Shown: positions 1-6,281, counted from the stretch's first letter. The stretch is 7,001 nucleotides of DNA from an uncultured bacterium (GCA_905215045.1 CAJMOO010000095.1:1-7001), one strand, 5' to 3'. Notes: generated by a model not told the origin, from the letters alone. Numbers and translations are program-made.

Positions 1-28
1 CTGCACCGATAATTGCTACATCATACAC
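1..28 (-). CDS. Partial CDS: N-terminus of a probable FAD/NAD-binding oxidoreductase
   Basis: Only the first nine codons lie in the window; the gene continues past the left edge. Reading the minus strand from a GTG at 28, the peptide is M-Y-D-V-A-I-I-G-A, followed by a partial codon starting with G. A short hydrophobic beta strand running into Gly-Ala-(Gly) is the classic start of a Rossmann dinucleotide-binding fold, common in FAD-dependent oxidoreductases of the glycerol-3-phosphate dehydrogenase/DAO type. The GTG start is chosen because a strong CAGGAGGG ribosome site (43-36) sits 7 nt upstream, and because the nearby ATG at 24 runs into a stop after two codons. The gene is divergent from the mannitol locus, and nothing ties it to mannitol use. 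The fold type is fairly likely; the exact enzyme cannot be told from this stub. Confidence 0.6.
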
Positions 29-75
29 TGTTATTCCCTCCTGTTTTTCACTTGCTTTTGTTGCTTTCTGACTCT

Positions 76-104
76 ATCTAACCATAATTTTTTTTGCCTG
101 TCAA
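76..104 (-). promoter_or_regulatory. Putative promoter of the leftward oxidoreductase gene
   Basis: On the minus strand a perfect -35 box TTGACA (104-99) is followed after 17 nt by TTAGAT (81-76), a weak -10. This would start transcription near position 69-70 and give a leader of about 40 nt before the GTG at 28. The -35 is ideal but the -10 matches only half of the consensus, so the call is moderate. Confidence 0.4.
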
Positions 105-147
105 ACCCATCAAACGCCCATTTTATGCGGTTTTCAGAGTTTTTCTA

Positions 148-168
148 TTAATCATTTTATTTGATTAA
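148..168. repeat. Inverted repeat TTAATCA-N7-TGATTAA (candidate distal operator)
   Basis: TTAATCA at 148-154 and its exact complement TGATTAA at 162-168 flank a 7-nt AT-only spacer, centred on 158. The site lies between the two divergent promoters and about 55-65 bp upstream of the rightward -35 box. It shares its 7-mer with the dyad at 267-301. It could be a regulator site; in such AT-rich DNA chance cannot be excluded. Confidence 0.4.
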
Positions 169-221
169 CAAATGATTTCTTTCACGGTTTTTGGATTATT
201 TTTCTTAAAGTACGTGTTCAC

Positions 222-250
222 TTGTTTTTTGTATTAATCAATTGTATAAT
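222..250 (+). promoter_or_regulatory. Putative promoter of the LacI-family regulator gene
   Basis: A perfect -10 TATAAT (245-250) is preceded at 17 nt by TTGTTT (222-227), a half-matching -35. Transcription would begin near 257, giving a leader of about 95 nt before the ATG at 353. One TTAATCA motif (234-240) sits inside the spacer, and a long dyad (267-301) lies just downstream of the start, so the gene looks placed for autoregulation. Confidence 0.55.
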
Positions 251-266
251 ATTAATAATCGCTAGC

Positions 267-301
267 TTATTTTGATTAGCAATTCGAATTAATCAAAATA
301 A
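267..301. repeat. Perfect 12-bp inverted repeat in the regulator leader (candidate operator or RNA hairpin)
   Basis: TTATTTTGATTA (267-278) is exactly complementary to TAATCAAAATAA (290-301), with an 11-nt spacer. The spacer overlaps a second, offset 10-bp palindrome, AATTCGAATT (281-290), which has the central CG typical of LacI-family operators. The dyad lies about 10-45 nt downstream of the predicted transcription start of the regulator, so it could be a repressor site blocking elongation, an mRNA hairpin, or both. No T-run follows, so it is not an intrinsic terminator. Confidence 0.5.
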
Positions 302-352
302 TTTTTGATTTATCTATTGCAAATGAAATGTATAGAAAAGAGGGTACTATTT

Positions 353-1465
353 ATGGGAAAGCGAAACAAAGTAACAACAAGAGATATTGCTGAATACACT
401 GGTGTATCACAGTCTACTGTCTCTATGATCTTAAGCAACAAACCACATGTGTCTTTTTCTAAAGAAACAATCGATAAAGTAAGACAAGGTGCAAAAGAAC
501 TTGGTTACAAGAAGCCTGTTGCTGGTGTAAAAAAGAAAGAACAGGCACTTGCTAAGAGTATCATCGTTATTTGTCCACTTCTTTCGAATGGTTATTATTC
601 CATGATCATTCATTCGATCACAGAACGTGCCAAAGATTATGGTTATACCGTATTTACTGTCAGTACATTGAGGGACGTCTCTCAAGAAGAACTCTATTTA
701 AACCTTTTATCTGGGTTTGAACTTGCAGGCGTTATTTCTTTATATCCACCAACAAAGATTGCACAGGCAAATGCATTATCTAAGCAAGTCCCTGTTGTTT
801 CCATCGGTGATAAACCAGATGCATGTCGTTTTGATGCAGTTGAACTTGACAGTAAAAAGCCTGGATATATTATTGCTGAACATCTTCTCTCTCTTGGCCA
901 TAAGCATATTACTTATATCTGTACACCGATCCGCCCAAAAGAGATTGGCCGAATCCATCGTCTTGCTGGGCTGCGTTCTTGTTTTAAAGATCATGGTCTT
1001 GATCCGGAATGGGTGGAGGTAAAATCTCCTACGATTGCTGCTTACGGGAGATATTCTGCGGATAATTCTGAATATCAAAACGGATATGATATGGCTTCTC
1101 AAGCTTTAGATGAACATACTTCTTCCACTGCTTTTGTTGGGAATAATGATATGACGGCTTTTGGGATCATGGCTGCGATCTCTGATCATGGATTCCGTGT
1201 TCCTCATGATTACTCTGTCTGTGGATTTGACAATATTCCTTTATCTTCCATGCCTCAGATTGCTTTAACTACGATCGAACATGCTTCTTTGGCAAAAGGT
1301 CGTGAAGCTGTGGATATTATATATAAGAAGAACACGCAGAAAAATATCTCTGCCAAACATCATTATATTATGCGAATGGAATATGAACCTGAACTGATTG
1401 TTCGTAATTCTACTGGGAAATGCAAAATAACAAACAAAACAAAAGAATGTCACAACATCTCCTGA
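353..1465 (+). CDS. LacI/GalR-family transcriptional regulator of the mannitol locus
   Basis: A 370-residue DNA-binding repressor-type protein. Residues 7-52 form the LacI helix-turn-helix (TTRDIAEYTGVSQSTVSMILSNK, then KVRQGAKELGY). From about residue 70 comes a periplasmic-binding-protein-like sensor domain, with family hallmarks VPVVSIGDKP (147-155), a GHKHITYI stretch (182-189), FVGNNDMTAFGI (261-272) and CGFDNIPLSSMPQIALTTI (290-308). The start at 353 is chosen because GAGGG (340-344) lies 8 nt upstream; in-frame starts at 305 (TTG) and 323 (ATG) lack a ribosome site and would add nothing homologous. The linker after the HTH (YKKPVAGVKKKEQ) is Lys-rich and lacks the usual Y-P-N-A-L-A-R hinge helix, and the C-terminus has an extra polar tail of about 20 residues. 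The gene sits 94 bp upstream of the PTS genes in the same direction, so a role as their repressor is likely but inferred. The ligand is unknown; mannitol or a phosphorylated sugar is possible. Confidence 0.9.
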   Translation: MGKRNKVTTRDIAEYTGVSQSTVSMILSNKPHVSFSKETIDKVRQGAKELGYKKPVAGVKKKEQALAKSIIVICPLLSNGYYSMIIHSITERAKDYGYTVFTVSTLRDVSQEELYLNLLSGFELAGVISLYPPTKIAQANALSKQVPVVSIGDKPDACRFDAVELDSKKPGYIIAEHLLSLGHKHITYICTPIRPKEIGRIHRLAGLRSCFKDHGLDPEWVEVKSPTIAAYGRYSADNSEYQNGYDMASQALDEHTSSTAFVGNNDMTAFGIMAAISDHGFRVPHDYSVCGFDNIPLSSMPQIALTTIEHASLAKGREAVDIIYKKNTQKNISAKHHYIMRMEYEPELIVRNSTGKCKITNKTKECHNIS

Positions 1466-1479
1466 AAAATATGACATTA

Positions 1480-1499
1480 GTATGCATTGATTTTCATAC
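1480..1499. promoter_or_regulatory. Small dyad GTATG-N10-CATAC near the operon -35 region
   Basis: GTATG (1480-1484) is complementary to CATAC (1495-1499) across a 10-nt spacer. It overlaps the candidate -35 boxes of the mtl promoter, the position where an activator such as MtlR would be expected to bind. The arms are only 5 bp, so this is a weak, position-based suggestion. Confidence 0.25.
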
Positions 1500-1521
1500 A
1501 CTCTGTACGTTATCATATAAC
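1487..1521 (+). promoter_or_regulatory. Putative promoter of the mtl operon
   Basis: Two overlapping readings are possible. TTCATA (1493-1498), 17 nt, TATAAC (1516-1521) gives a start near 1528. TTGATT (1487-1492), 18 nt, TATCAT (1511-1516) gives a start near 1523. Both have imperfect -35 boxes, as expected for an activator-dependent promoter. The predicted start falls inside the CG-centred palindrome at 1526-1537, and the leader before the EIIA start would be about 32-37 nt. Confidence 0.5.
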
Positions 1522-1525
1522 CATG

Positions 1526-1537
1526 ATAAACGTTTAT
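1526..1537. promoter_or_regulatory. Candidate LacI-family operator ATAAACGTTTAT
   Basis: A perfect 12-bp palindrome with the central CG step typical of LacI-family operators, extended at one outer symmetric position (T1524/A1539). It covers the predicted transcription start, between the -10 box and the EIIA ribosome site, where a bound repressor would block initiation. It is not a good CcpA cre site, because the TG/CA ends do not fall at the required distance from the CG. The best candidate binder is the LacI-type protein encoded just upstream. Confidence 0.6.
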
Positions 1538-1559
1538 GAATCACAAATAAGGAGGGCGC

Positions 1560-2021
1560 ATGGCCAGCAAACTTCTAAGTAATGAATTCCAGAAACACAT
1601 TTGTCTGGATTATGAATGTACTACAATTGAAGAAGCAATCCATAAAGCAGGAGATCTCTTAGTTCAAGTCGGATGTGTGACATCACCCTACATTAATGGT
1701 ATGCTCCGGCGAGAACAAGAAACTTCCACTGATATAGGATTTGGGGTTATGATTCCCCATGGCACAGAAGACACTCTGGATTTTGTTTTGAAACCAGGAA
1801 TCAGTATCGTTCAGATCCCACATGGGATTTCTTACCATGAAGATCCCATACATCTGGTGATCGGCATTTCAAGCCGTGAGGAAGATCCTCTGCAGGAGCT
1901 GATGCAGATTACTGATATTTTATTAAAACCTGAAAAATGCCATCGATTTTTAAATGCTTCTTCAAAACAGGAATTCATTGATATGATCAATCAGAATTAT
2001 GTAGAAGAAGGAGAGTTGTAA
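1560..2021 (+). CDS. mtlF: PTS mannitol-specific EIIA component
   Basis: A 153-residue cytoplasmic phosphocarrier of the fructose/mannitol EIIA family. It takes phosphate from HPr on a histidine and passes it to the IIB domain of the mannitol permease. The active-site histidine is His67 in GVMIPHGTED. The downstream run VLKPGISIVQIPHGISY and the segment IHLVIGISSREEDPLQEL closely match the mannitol-specific branch. The length is that of a free-standing EIIA. The ATG start is supported by a very strong AAGGAGGG at 1549-1556, although its spacing is short (3-4 nt); no better in-frame start exists nearby. It is the first gene of the operon proper, and only 2 nt separate its stop from the next start, so translation is probably coupled. 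Finding EIIA before EIICB differs from the mtlA-mtlF-mtlD order of Bacillus subtilis. Confidence 0.93.
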   Translation: MASKLLSNEFQKHICLDYECTTIEEAIHKAGDLLVQVGCVTSPYINGMLRREQETSTDIGFGVMIPHGTEDTLDFVLKPGISIVQIPHGISYHEDPIHLVIGISSREEDPLQELMQITDILLKPEKCHRFLNASSKQEFIDMINQNYVEEGEL

Positions 2022-2023
2022 AA

Positions 2024-3460
2024 ATGAAAGAAAAAACTAGTATTTCACAAAAACTCCAGAAATTTGGTTCCGTTCTTGCAGGAATGGTTATTCCAAATAT
2101 CGGAGCGTTTATCGGATTTGGTTTAATTACCGCATTCTTTTTGGAAACAGGATGGACTCCAAATGCAAAACTTGCAAAACTGATCAGTCCAATCTTAAAT
2201 TACTTACTTCCAATCTTAATTGGACATACTGGTGGTAAAATGTTTGGTGGCGATCGTGGTGGAGTTATCGGTGCTCTCGTTACCATGGGTGCGATCGTAG
2301 CCGTTGACGGAACTCCAATGTTCTTAGCTGCCATGATCTTAGGACCTGTTGCCGGTGTTTGCATTAAGAAATTTGACCAGGCAGTGGATGGAAAAATCCC
2401 TTCTGGATTCGAAATGATCGTAAATAACTTCTCACTTGGTATTATCGGTGCTATCCTTTGCTGTTTCGCAATGTTAGTATTCGGACCAGTTATGGAAACT
2501 GTAACTACTGTATTAACAAATGGTGTAAACTGGATCGTAGCACATAATGCATTACCATTATCTGCAATCTTTGTTGAGCCAGCCAAAGTATTATTCTTAA
2601 ATAACGCATTAGACCATGGTATCTTCGGACCAATTGGTTATGAACAGGTAAAAACTTTAGGACATTCTGCATTATTCCTTTTAGTACCAAACCCTGGTGC
2701 TGGTCTTGGATTATTATTAGCTTACTGGTTCTTCGGAAAAGGAGAAATGAAAGAAGCTGCTCCTGGAATGATCTTGATCCACTTCTTCGGTGGTATCCAT
2801 GAAGTTTACTTCCCATATGTATTAGCAAACCCATTAACGATCATTGGTATGATCGCTGGTGGTATCGTTGGAACAGGAACACTTACATTCTTAAATGTTG
2901 GTACTGTTGCCACACCATCTCCTGGTAGTATCTTCTCTGTCGTAGCTCTTTCACCTAAGAACTGTATGTTCGGAGTTTTATTAAGCGTCGTATTATCATG
3001 TGTTGTATCATTCTTATTAAATACCATTTTCGTAAAACGTATGGTAGCAAAAGGTGGAGACACATCTCTCGGAGAATCTGTAGTACCAAAAGAAGCAATG
3101 GGATCTTCTGCAAATTCAAATGAATCTGTTGCAACAACAAATGACAGCAGTCTTGGAGTTGCCGGAGTAGATATCAAAAATATTAAGAAAATCGTTGTTG
3201 CATGTGATGCTGGAATGGGATCTTCTGCAATGTCTGCTGCAGCATTAAAGAAAAAAGTAAAAGCCGCAGATCTTCCAATCGAAGTTATCAATACCGCAAT
3301 TTCTAAAATTCCTGATGATGCTGACCTTATCATCACTCATGTGGAATTAACTGGAACAGCAAAAGCTGCCCAGCCTAATAAACAACATTTATCTATTTCA
3401 AACTACCTAAAAGCTCCTGAGTATGATCAGTTAGTTGAAAGATTTAAAAATGAATTATAA
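2024..3460 (+). CDS. mtlA: PTS mannitol-specific EIICB permease
   Basis: A 478-residue integral membrane transporter that imports mannitol and phosphorylates it to mannitol-1-phosphate. Residues 12-340 form the IIC membrane domain, with many hydrophobic segments starting near residues 15-40. Signature motifs include NNALDHGIFGPIG (193-205) and the substrate-binding GGIHEVYFPYVL (256-267, Glu260). Residues 345-383 are a polar Ser/Asn/Ala-rich linker. From about residue 386 comes the IIB domain, with the phosphorylated Cys394 in IVVACDAGMGSSAM. There is no C-terminal EIIA domain; the separate gene upstream supplies it, as is usual in Firmicutes. The full length is about 478 residues, typical of a split mannitol permease. 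The ribosome site AAGGAG (2008-2013) lies inside the end of the EIIA gene, 10 nt before the ATG. Codon use here is rich in a few preferred codons (TTA, GGA, CCA, ATC), which suggests high expression. Confidence 0.97.
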   Translation: MKEKTSISQKLQKFGSVLAGMVIPNIGAFIGFGLITAFFLETGWTPNAKLAKLISPILNYLLPILIGHTGGKMFGGDRGGVIGALVTMGAIVAVDGTPMFLAAMILGPVAGVCIKKFDQAVDGKIPSGFEMIVNNFSLGIIGAILCCFAMLVFGPVMETVTTVLTNGVNWIVAHNALPLSAIFVEPAKVLFLNNALDHGIFGPIGYEQVKTLGHSALFLLVPNPGAGLGLLLAYWFFGKGEMKEAAPGMILIHFFGGIHEVYFPYVLANPLTIIGMIAGGIVGTGTLTFLNVGTVATPSPGSIFSVVALSPKNCMFGVLLSVVLSCVVSFLLNTIFVKRMVAKGGDTSLGESVVPKEAMGSSANSNESVATTNDSSLGVAGVDIKNIKKIVVACDAGMGSSAMSAAALKKKVKAADLPIEVINTAISKIPDDADLIITHVELTGTAKAAQPNKQHLSISNYLKAPEYDQLVERFKNEL

Positions 3461-3482
3461 TTAAACAATCAATGAACACATT

Positions 3483-3518
3483 ATCAAAGGCTAAGGACTT
3501 ATCTCCTTAGTCTTTGAT
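3483..3518 (+). repeat. Strong intercistronic hairpin between mtlA and mtlD
   Basis: ATCAAAGGCTAAGGA (3483-3497) pairs with TCCTTAGTCTTTGAT (3504-3518) in a 15-bp stem with a single G-U wobble and a 6-nt loop. No T-run follows (the next bases are GCTATCACAATAT), so it is not a standard intrinsic terminator. It most likely stabilises the 3' end of a processed mtlF-mtlA transcript or tunes readthrough into mtlD. The structure is seen directly; its role is inferred. Confidence 0.7.
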
Positions 3519-3559
3519 GCTATCACAATATAAAGATATGACTATAGAAAGGAATTTTT

Positions 3560-4756
3560 ATGAAAGCTGTTATGTATGGTGCTGGAAGCATTGGCCGTGG
3601 CTTTATTGGCGCATTATTCTCTGAAATCGGCTATGAAGTCGTTTTTATCGATGTAAACGATGACGTGATCCATCTGATCAACAAAGAGAAAACTTATCCT
3701 CAGATTATTATGAACGAGGAACAACCTGTTCACTGGATCAAAAATATCCGTGCTGTGGATGGAAAAGACCCTGAAGCTGTCAGCAATGAAATCGCTGACG
3801 CTGATATTATGGCAACTGCTTTAGGTGCTGCAGTCCTTGAGAAAGTAGCTCCTGTCATTGCCCAAGGACTTTTAAAGCGTTGGGAGAAAGAATCTTCGAA
3901 TACTCTGGATATCTTAATCTGTGAGAATCTGATGGATGCTGATGTACTGTTACGAGACTATTTATTAAAAGCTCTTCCAGAAGATAAACATGCTCTGTTT
4001 GAGAAAAATGTTGGTCTTGTAGAAACTTCCATCGGAAGGATGGTTCCACCTGCAGATCCTGATCTGATTCCAGAAGATGAACATCCATTGGCTGTTCGTG
4101 TAGAACCTTATGATTTCCTTCCAGTTGATAAAGCTGCTTTCAAAGGGATGATTCCTGAATATAAGAAGATCATTCCTTATGAACCTTTCCATTACTATCT
4201 GGAACGTAAATTATATGTTCACAACATGGCCCATGTCACAACGGCCTTTTTAGGACAATATTTAAATAAAACCTATATTCATGAGGCTGCCCATGATATT
4301 TATATTCAGTCTATCGTACGTGGCTGTATGACAGAAAGCTGTATGATGCTTTCAGAGAAATATCAGGTACCTTTCTCAAAGTTAAATGCGCATATGAATG
4401 ATTTACTGCATCGTTTTAAAAATTCTTATTTAAAAGACACCGTTACCCGTGTTGCCCGTGATCCTATGAGAAAGCTTCAGCCTTCAGATCGTCTGATCGG
4501 TGCTGCAAGAAGCTGTGAATCACTGCATATTACCCCAGTATATCTTTCATTTGCAATCGCACTTGCACTTTCATTTATGGAAGGAGAAGATGCTTTAAAT
4601 CTTATGGAAACTGTCTGTAAGATCAAGAAAGAAGAACCTATTGCCAAACACATTATTTATTTTTATAATAAGATTAAAAATAAAAATATTTCTCTGGATC
4701 AATTATATACAATAATTGATAATCTTCAATCTGATATCCAGGGTGAAACTATTTAG
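3560..4756 (+). CDS. mtlD: Mannitol-1-phosphate 5-dehydrogenase
   Basis: A 398-residue cytoplasmic NAD-dependent enzyme that oxidises mannitol-1-phosphate to fructose-6-phosphate (EC 1.1.1.17). The N-terminus carries the nucleotide-binding motif YGAGSIGRGFIG (6-17), followed by a beta strand ending in an acidic residue (VVFIDVN, 27-33). CENLMDAD (121-128) and ETSIGRMVPP (155-164) are family motifs. The catalytic region of long-chain polyol dehydrogenases is present as KLYVHNMAHVTTAFLG (217-232), with Lys217, Asn222 and His225 the expected active-site residues. It is slightly longer than the usual 370-390 residues because of a polar C-terminal tail. The ribosome site AAAGGA (3548-3553) sits 6 nt before the ATG. 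The enzyme completes the pathway begun by the two PTS genes upstream, from which it is separated by a 99-bp gap with a stable hairpin. Confidence 0.97.
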   Translation: MKAVMYGAGSIGRGFIGALFSEIGYEVVFIDVNDDVIHLINKEKTYPQIIMNEEQPVHWIKNIRAVDGKDPEAVSNEIADADIMATALGAAVLEKVAPVIAQGLLKRWEKESSNTLDILICENLMDADVLLRDYLLKALPEDKHALFEKNVGLVETSIGRMVPPADPDLIPEDEHPLAVRVEPYDFLPVDKAAFKGMIPEYKKIIPYEPFHYYLERKLYVHNMAHVTTAFLGQYLNKTYIHEAAHDIYIQSIVRGCMTESCMMLSEKYQVPFSKLNAHMNDLLHRFKNSYLKDTVTRVARDPMRKLQPSDRLIGAARSCESLHITPVYLSFAIALALSFMEGEDALNLMETVCKIKKEEPIAKHIIYFYNKIKNKNISLDQLYTIIDNLQSDIQGETI

Positions 4757-4772
4757 AAAGAAAAGGTGAGTT

Positions 4773-6281
4773 ATGCTGATCTCAGATCGTTCAAAAGAAA
4801 TCATTGAAAATTTAATGAATGCAAATGGTCCGTTAACCGTATCGGCTCTCTCTAAGAAGCTTGGTGTTACTGAACGCACCATTTATCGACAGATTCCTGA
4901 AGTTACCGAGATCATAGAATCATATGATCTTACTTTAGATAATTCTTCTGGAAACGGTTTTATGATCTTTGGATCGCTCTATAATCTTAAACGATTAAAC
5001 AGTGCTTTTGAAGAAGTCAAAACAGAACAAAATTATTCCAACAAAGAGCGTGTTGACATCATTCTTTTGACTTTATTAAACGAAGATGATTATATCAAAA
5101 CTCAAGCTCTTGCAATTGATCTAAATACTTCTTCTCAGACAATTCGAAATGATTATCAGTCTATGAAAGAAAAACTTCAGGGACATAATGTTCAATTTGA
5201 AACCAAGAAAAGTGAAGGAGTCCGATTAACTGGCCATGAAATTCCAAAAAGGCATTTATTTGTAAATGTCTTACTTCAAAATATTGCTCCCGATAACTTT
5301 TTTGACTGGCTGAAAGACAACAATTATCGACCAAACCATTTTATTGATCTTTTAAAGAATTTTGACTACGAAGAACCTTTAAAAGTTCTTTATCAGAAAA
5401 TGCAAAACGTTATTCGTAAAAGGCATCTAAATATTTCAGATAAAGAACTTCAGGAATTTCTTGTCTTGATTGCTATTTTTATTAAACGACATTCCTATAT
5501 AAATGATCAAGAGGATATCTTAAAACTAACGATCCAAGACTCAAATACAGATTATGAAGATCATTTTCGTCAAGATATCCTCAAAATTCTTGAAGTTGAT
5601 TTTAAAATTCAGCTTTACGATAATGAACGGGATTATTTTCATTGGATGATCCATCTATACGTTGGACGTTCACACTATGAATTGAATCAACAGATTTCTG
5701 CTTTTCAGAATCTTGATCATATCAGCAGCCTGATCAATGAAATTGAAAAGAAATTTCATTTTCCATTTAGCGAAGACAAGAATCTTGCAGAAAATCTTCT
5801 ATTACATATTAATATGGCAATGGAACGGATTCAAAGTGGTATTACCGTAACAAATCCAATGTTAGAAGATATTTATCAGTCTGATCCAAAACTTTATGAA
5901 ATCGTGAAAGAAAGCTTTCGTAATATCTTCCAGCCTATAAAAATCCCTGAAGATGAAATAGGTTATATTGTTATTTATTTTATTGCATCTATGGATTATC
6001 TAAGCAAGAATTCGATTTCCGTTTTGGTCGTATGTTCTACTGGAATCGGTTCTTCCAAGATGCTGCGAAGCCGTCTGGAACGAGAATTTTCTGAAATTGA
6101 TGTTAAAAAGATCATTTCTTTACATAAATTGCATGATGAAAAACTGGATCAATATGATTTCATTATTTCCACCGTGCCCCTTGATCTTGATGAGAGTAAA
6201 TATTTATGTGTTTCTCCTCTGCTCAATGAAGAAGAAAAAGAGAAAGTACGAAAACAAATTGATATCTTAAATAAAAGATAA
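4773..6281 (+). CDS. mtlR: MtlR-type PRD-containing transcriptional activator, shortened
   Basis: A 502-residue BglG/MtlR-family DNA-binding regulator controlled by PTS phosphorylation. In order: an HTH_11 winged helix (about 5-62, LTVSALSKKLGVTERTIYRQI), a second Mga-like helix-turn-helix (about 92-155, TQALAIDLNTSSQTIRNDY), PRD1 (about 200-300), PRD2 (about 310-410, NLLLHINMAMERI with His345), and an EIIB-Gat-like domain (about 415-500, LVVCSTGIGSSKML with Cys421). The protein ends there, so it lacks the C-terminal EIIA domain of Bacillus-type MtlR (about 690 residues). By alignment by eye, one expected His is missing from each PRD: Leu232 in PRD1 and Tyr402 in PRD2. His294 and His345 remain. 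The gene lies 16 nt after mtlD with ribosome site AAGGTGAG (4763-4770), so it is co-transcribed and probably activates its own operon. The mtlR name rests on context as well as domains. Confidence 0.88.
   Translation: MLISDRSKEIIENLMNANGPLTVSALSKKLGVTERTIYRQIPEVTEIIESYDLTLDNSSGNGFMIFGSLYNLKRLNSAFEEVKTEQNYSNKERVDIILLTLLNEDDYIKTQALAIDLNTSSQTIRNDYQSMKEKLQGHNVQFETKKSEGVRLTGHEIPKRHLFVNVLLQNIAPDNFFDWLKDNNYRPNHFIDLLKNFDYEEPLKVLYQKMQNVIRKRHLNISDKELQEFLVLIAIFIKRHSYINDQEDILKLTIQDSNTDYEDHFRQDILKILEVDFKIQLYDNERDYFHWMIHLYVGRSHYELNQQISAFQNLDHISSLINEIEKKFHFPFSEDKNLAENLLLHINMAMERIQSGITVTNPMLEDIYQSDPKLYEIVKESFRNIFQPIKIPEDEIGYIVIYFIASMDYLSKNSISVLVVCSTGIGSSKMLRSRLEREFSEIDVKKIISLHKLHDEKLDQYDFIISTVPLDLDESKYLCVSPLLNEEEKEKVRKQIDILNKR

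Larger units (their letters stand above)
29..352. other. Divergent AT-rich intergenic region with repeated TTAATCA motifs
   Basis: This gene-free stretch of 324 bp separates the leftward oxidoreductase start from the LacI-family regulator. It holds a leftward promoter near 76-104, a rightward promoter near 222-250, and several copies of TTAATCA or its complement: 148-154, 162-168, 234-240, 272-277 (TGATTA) and 289-295. Two pairs form inverted repeats, listed separately. No convincing small ORF with a ribosome site and no RNA gene is visible here. The density of dyads suggests regulator binding, most simply by the LacI-type protein encoded next door, but that is inference. Confidence 0.6.

Noticed and set aside
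305..352. Upstream TTG (305) and ATG (323) as starts of the LacI-type protein
   Set aside because: Neither has a ribosome site, and the added residues precede the normal start of the helix-turn-helix; the ATG at 353 has GAGGG 8 nt upstream.
717..1102. Overlapping open frames on both strands within the LacI-family gene
   Set aside because: The LacI-type frame is continuous and conserved through this segment; the others have no recognisable features.
1446..1478. AATGTCA/TGACATT inverted repeat across the stop codon of the LacI-type gene as a terminator
   Set aside because: The arms are only 7 bp with a 19-nt loop and no T-run follows; readthrough into the mtl operon remains possible.
1524..1539. 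CcpA cre site at the mtl promoter
   Set aside because: The palindrome has the central CG, but the TG and CA ends are not at the cre spacing, so a LacI-type operator fits better.
2200..2834. Two other antisense open frames inside mtlA (2200-2586 and 2505-2834, minus strand)
   Set aside because: They overlap each other and the mtlA coding sequence and have no family-like motifs.
2806..3336. Open frame of 176 codons on the minus strand opposite the mtlA gene
   Set aside because: It lies fully antisense to a clear EIICB gene, shows no recognisable domain, and such frames arise from the codon bias of the real gene.
3483..3518. Intrinsic terminator after mtlA
   Set aside because: The stem is strong but is followed by GCTATCACAATAT rather than a T-run, so it is reported as a hairpin of unknown role.
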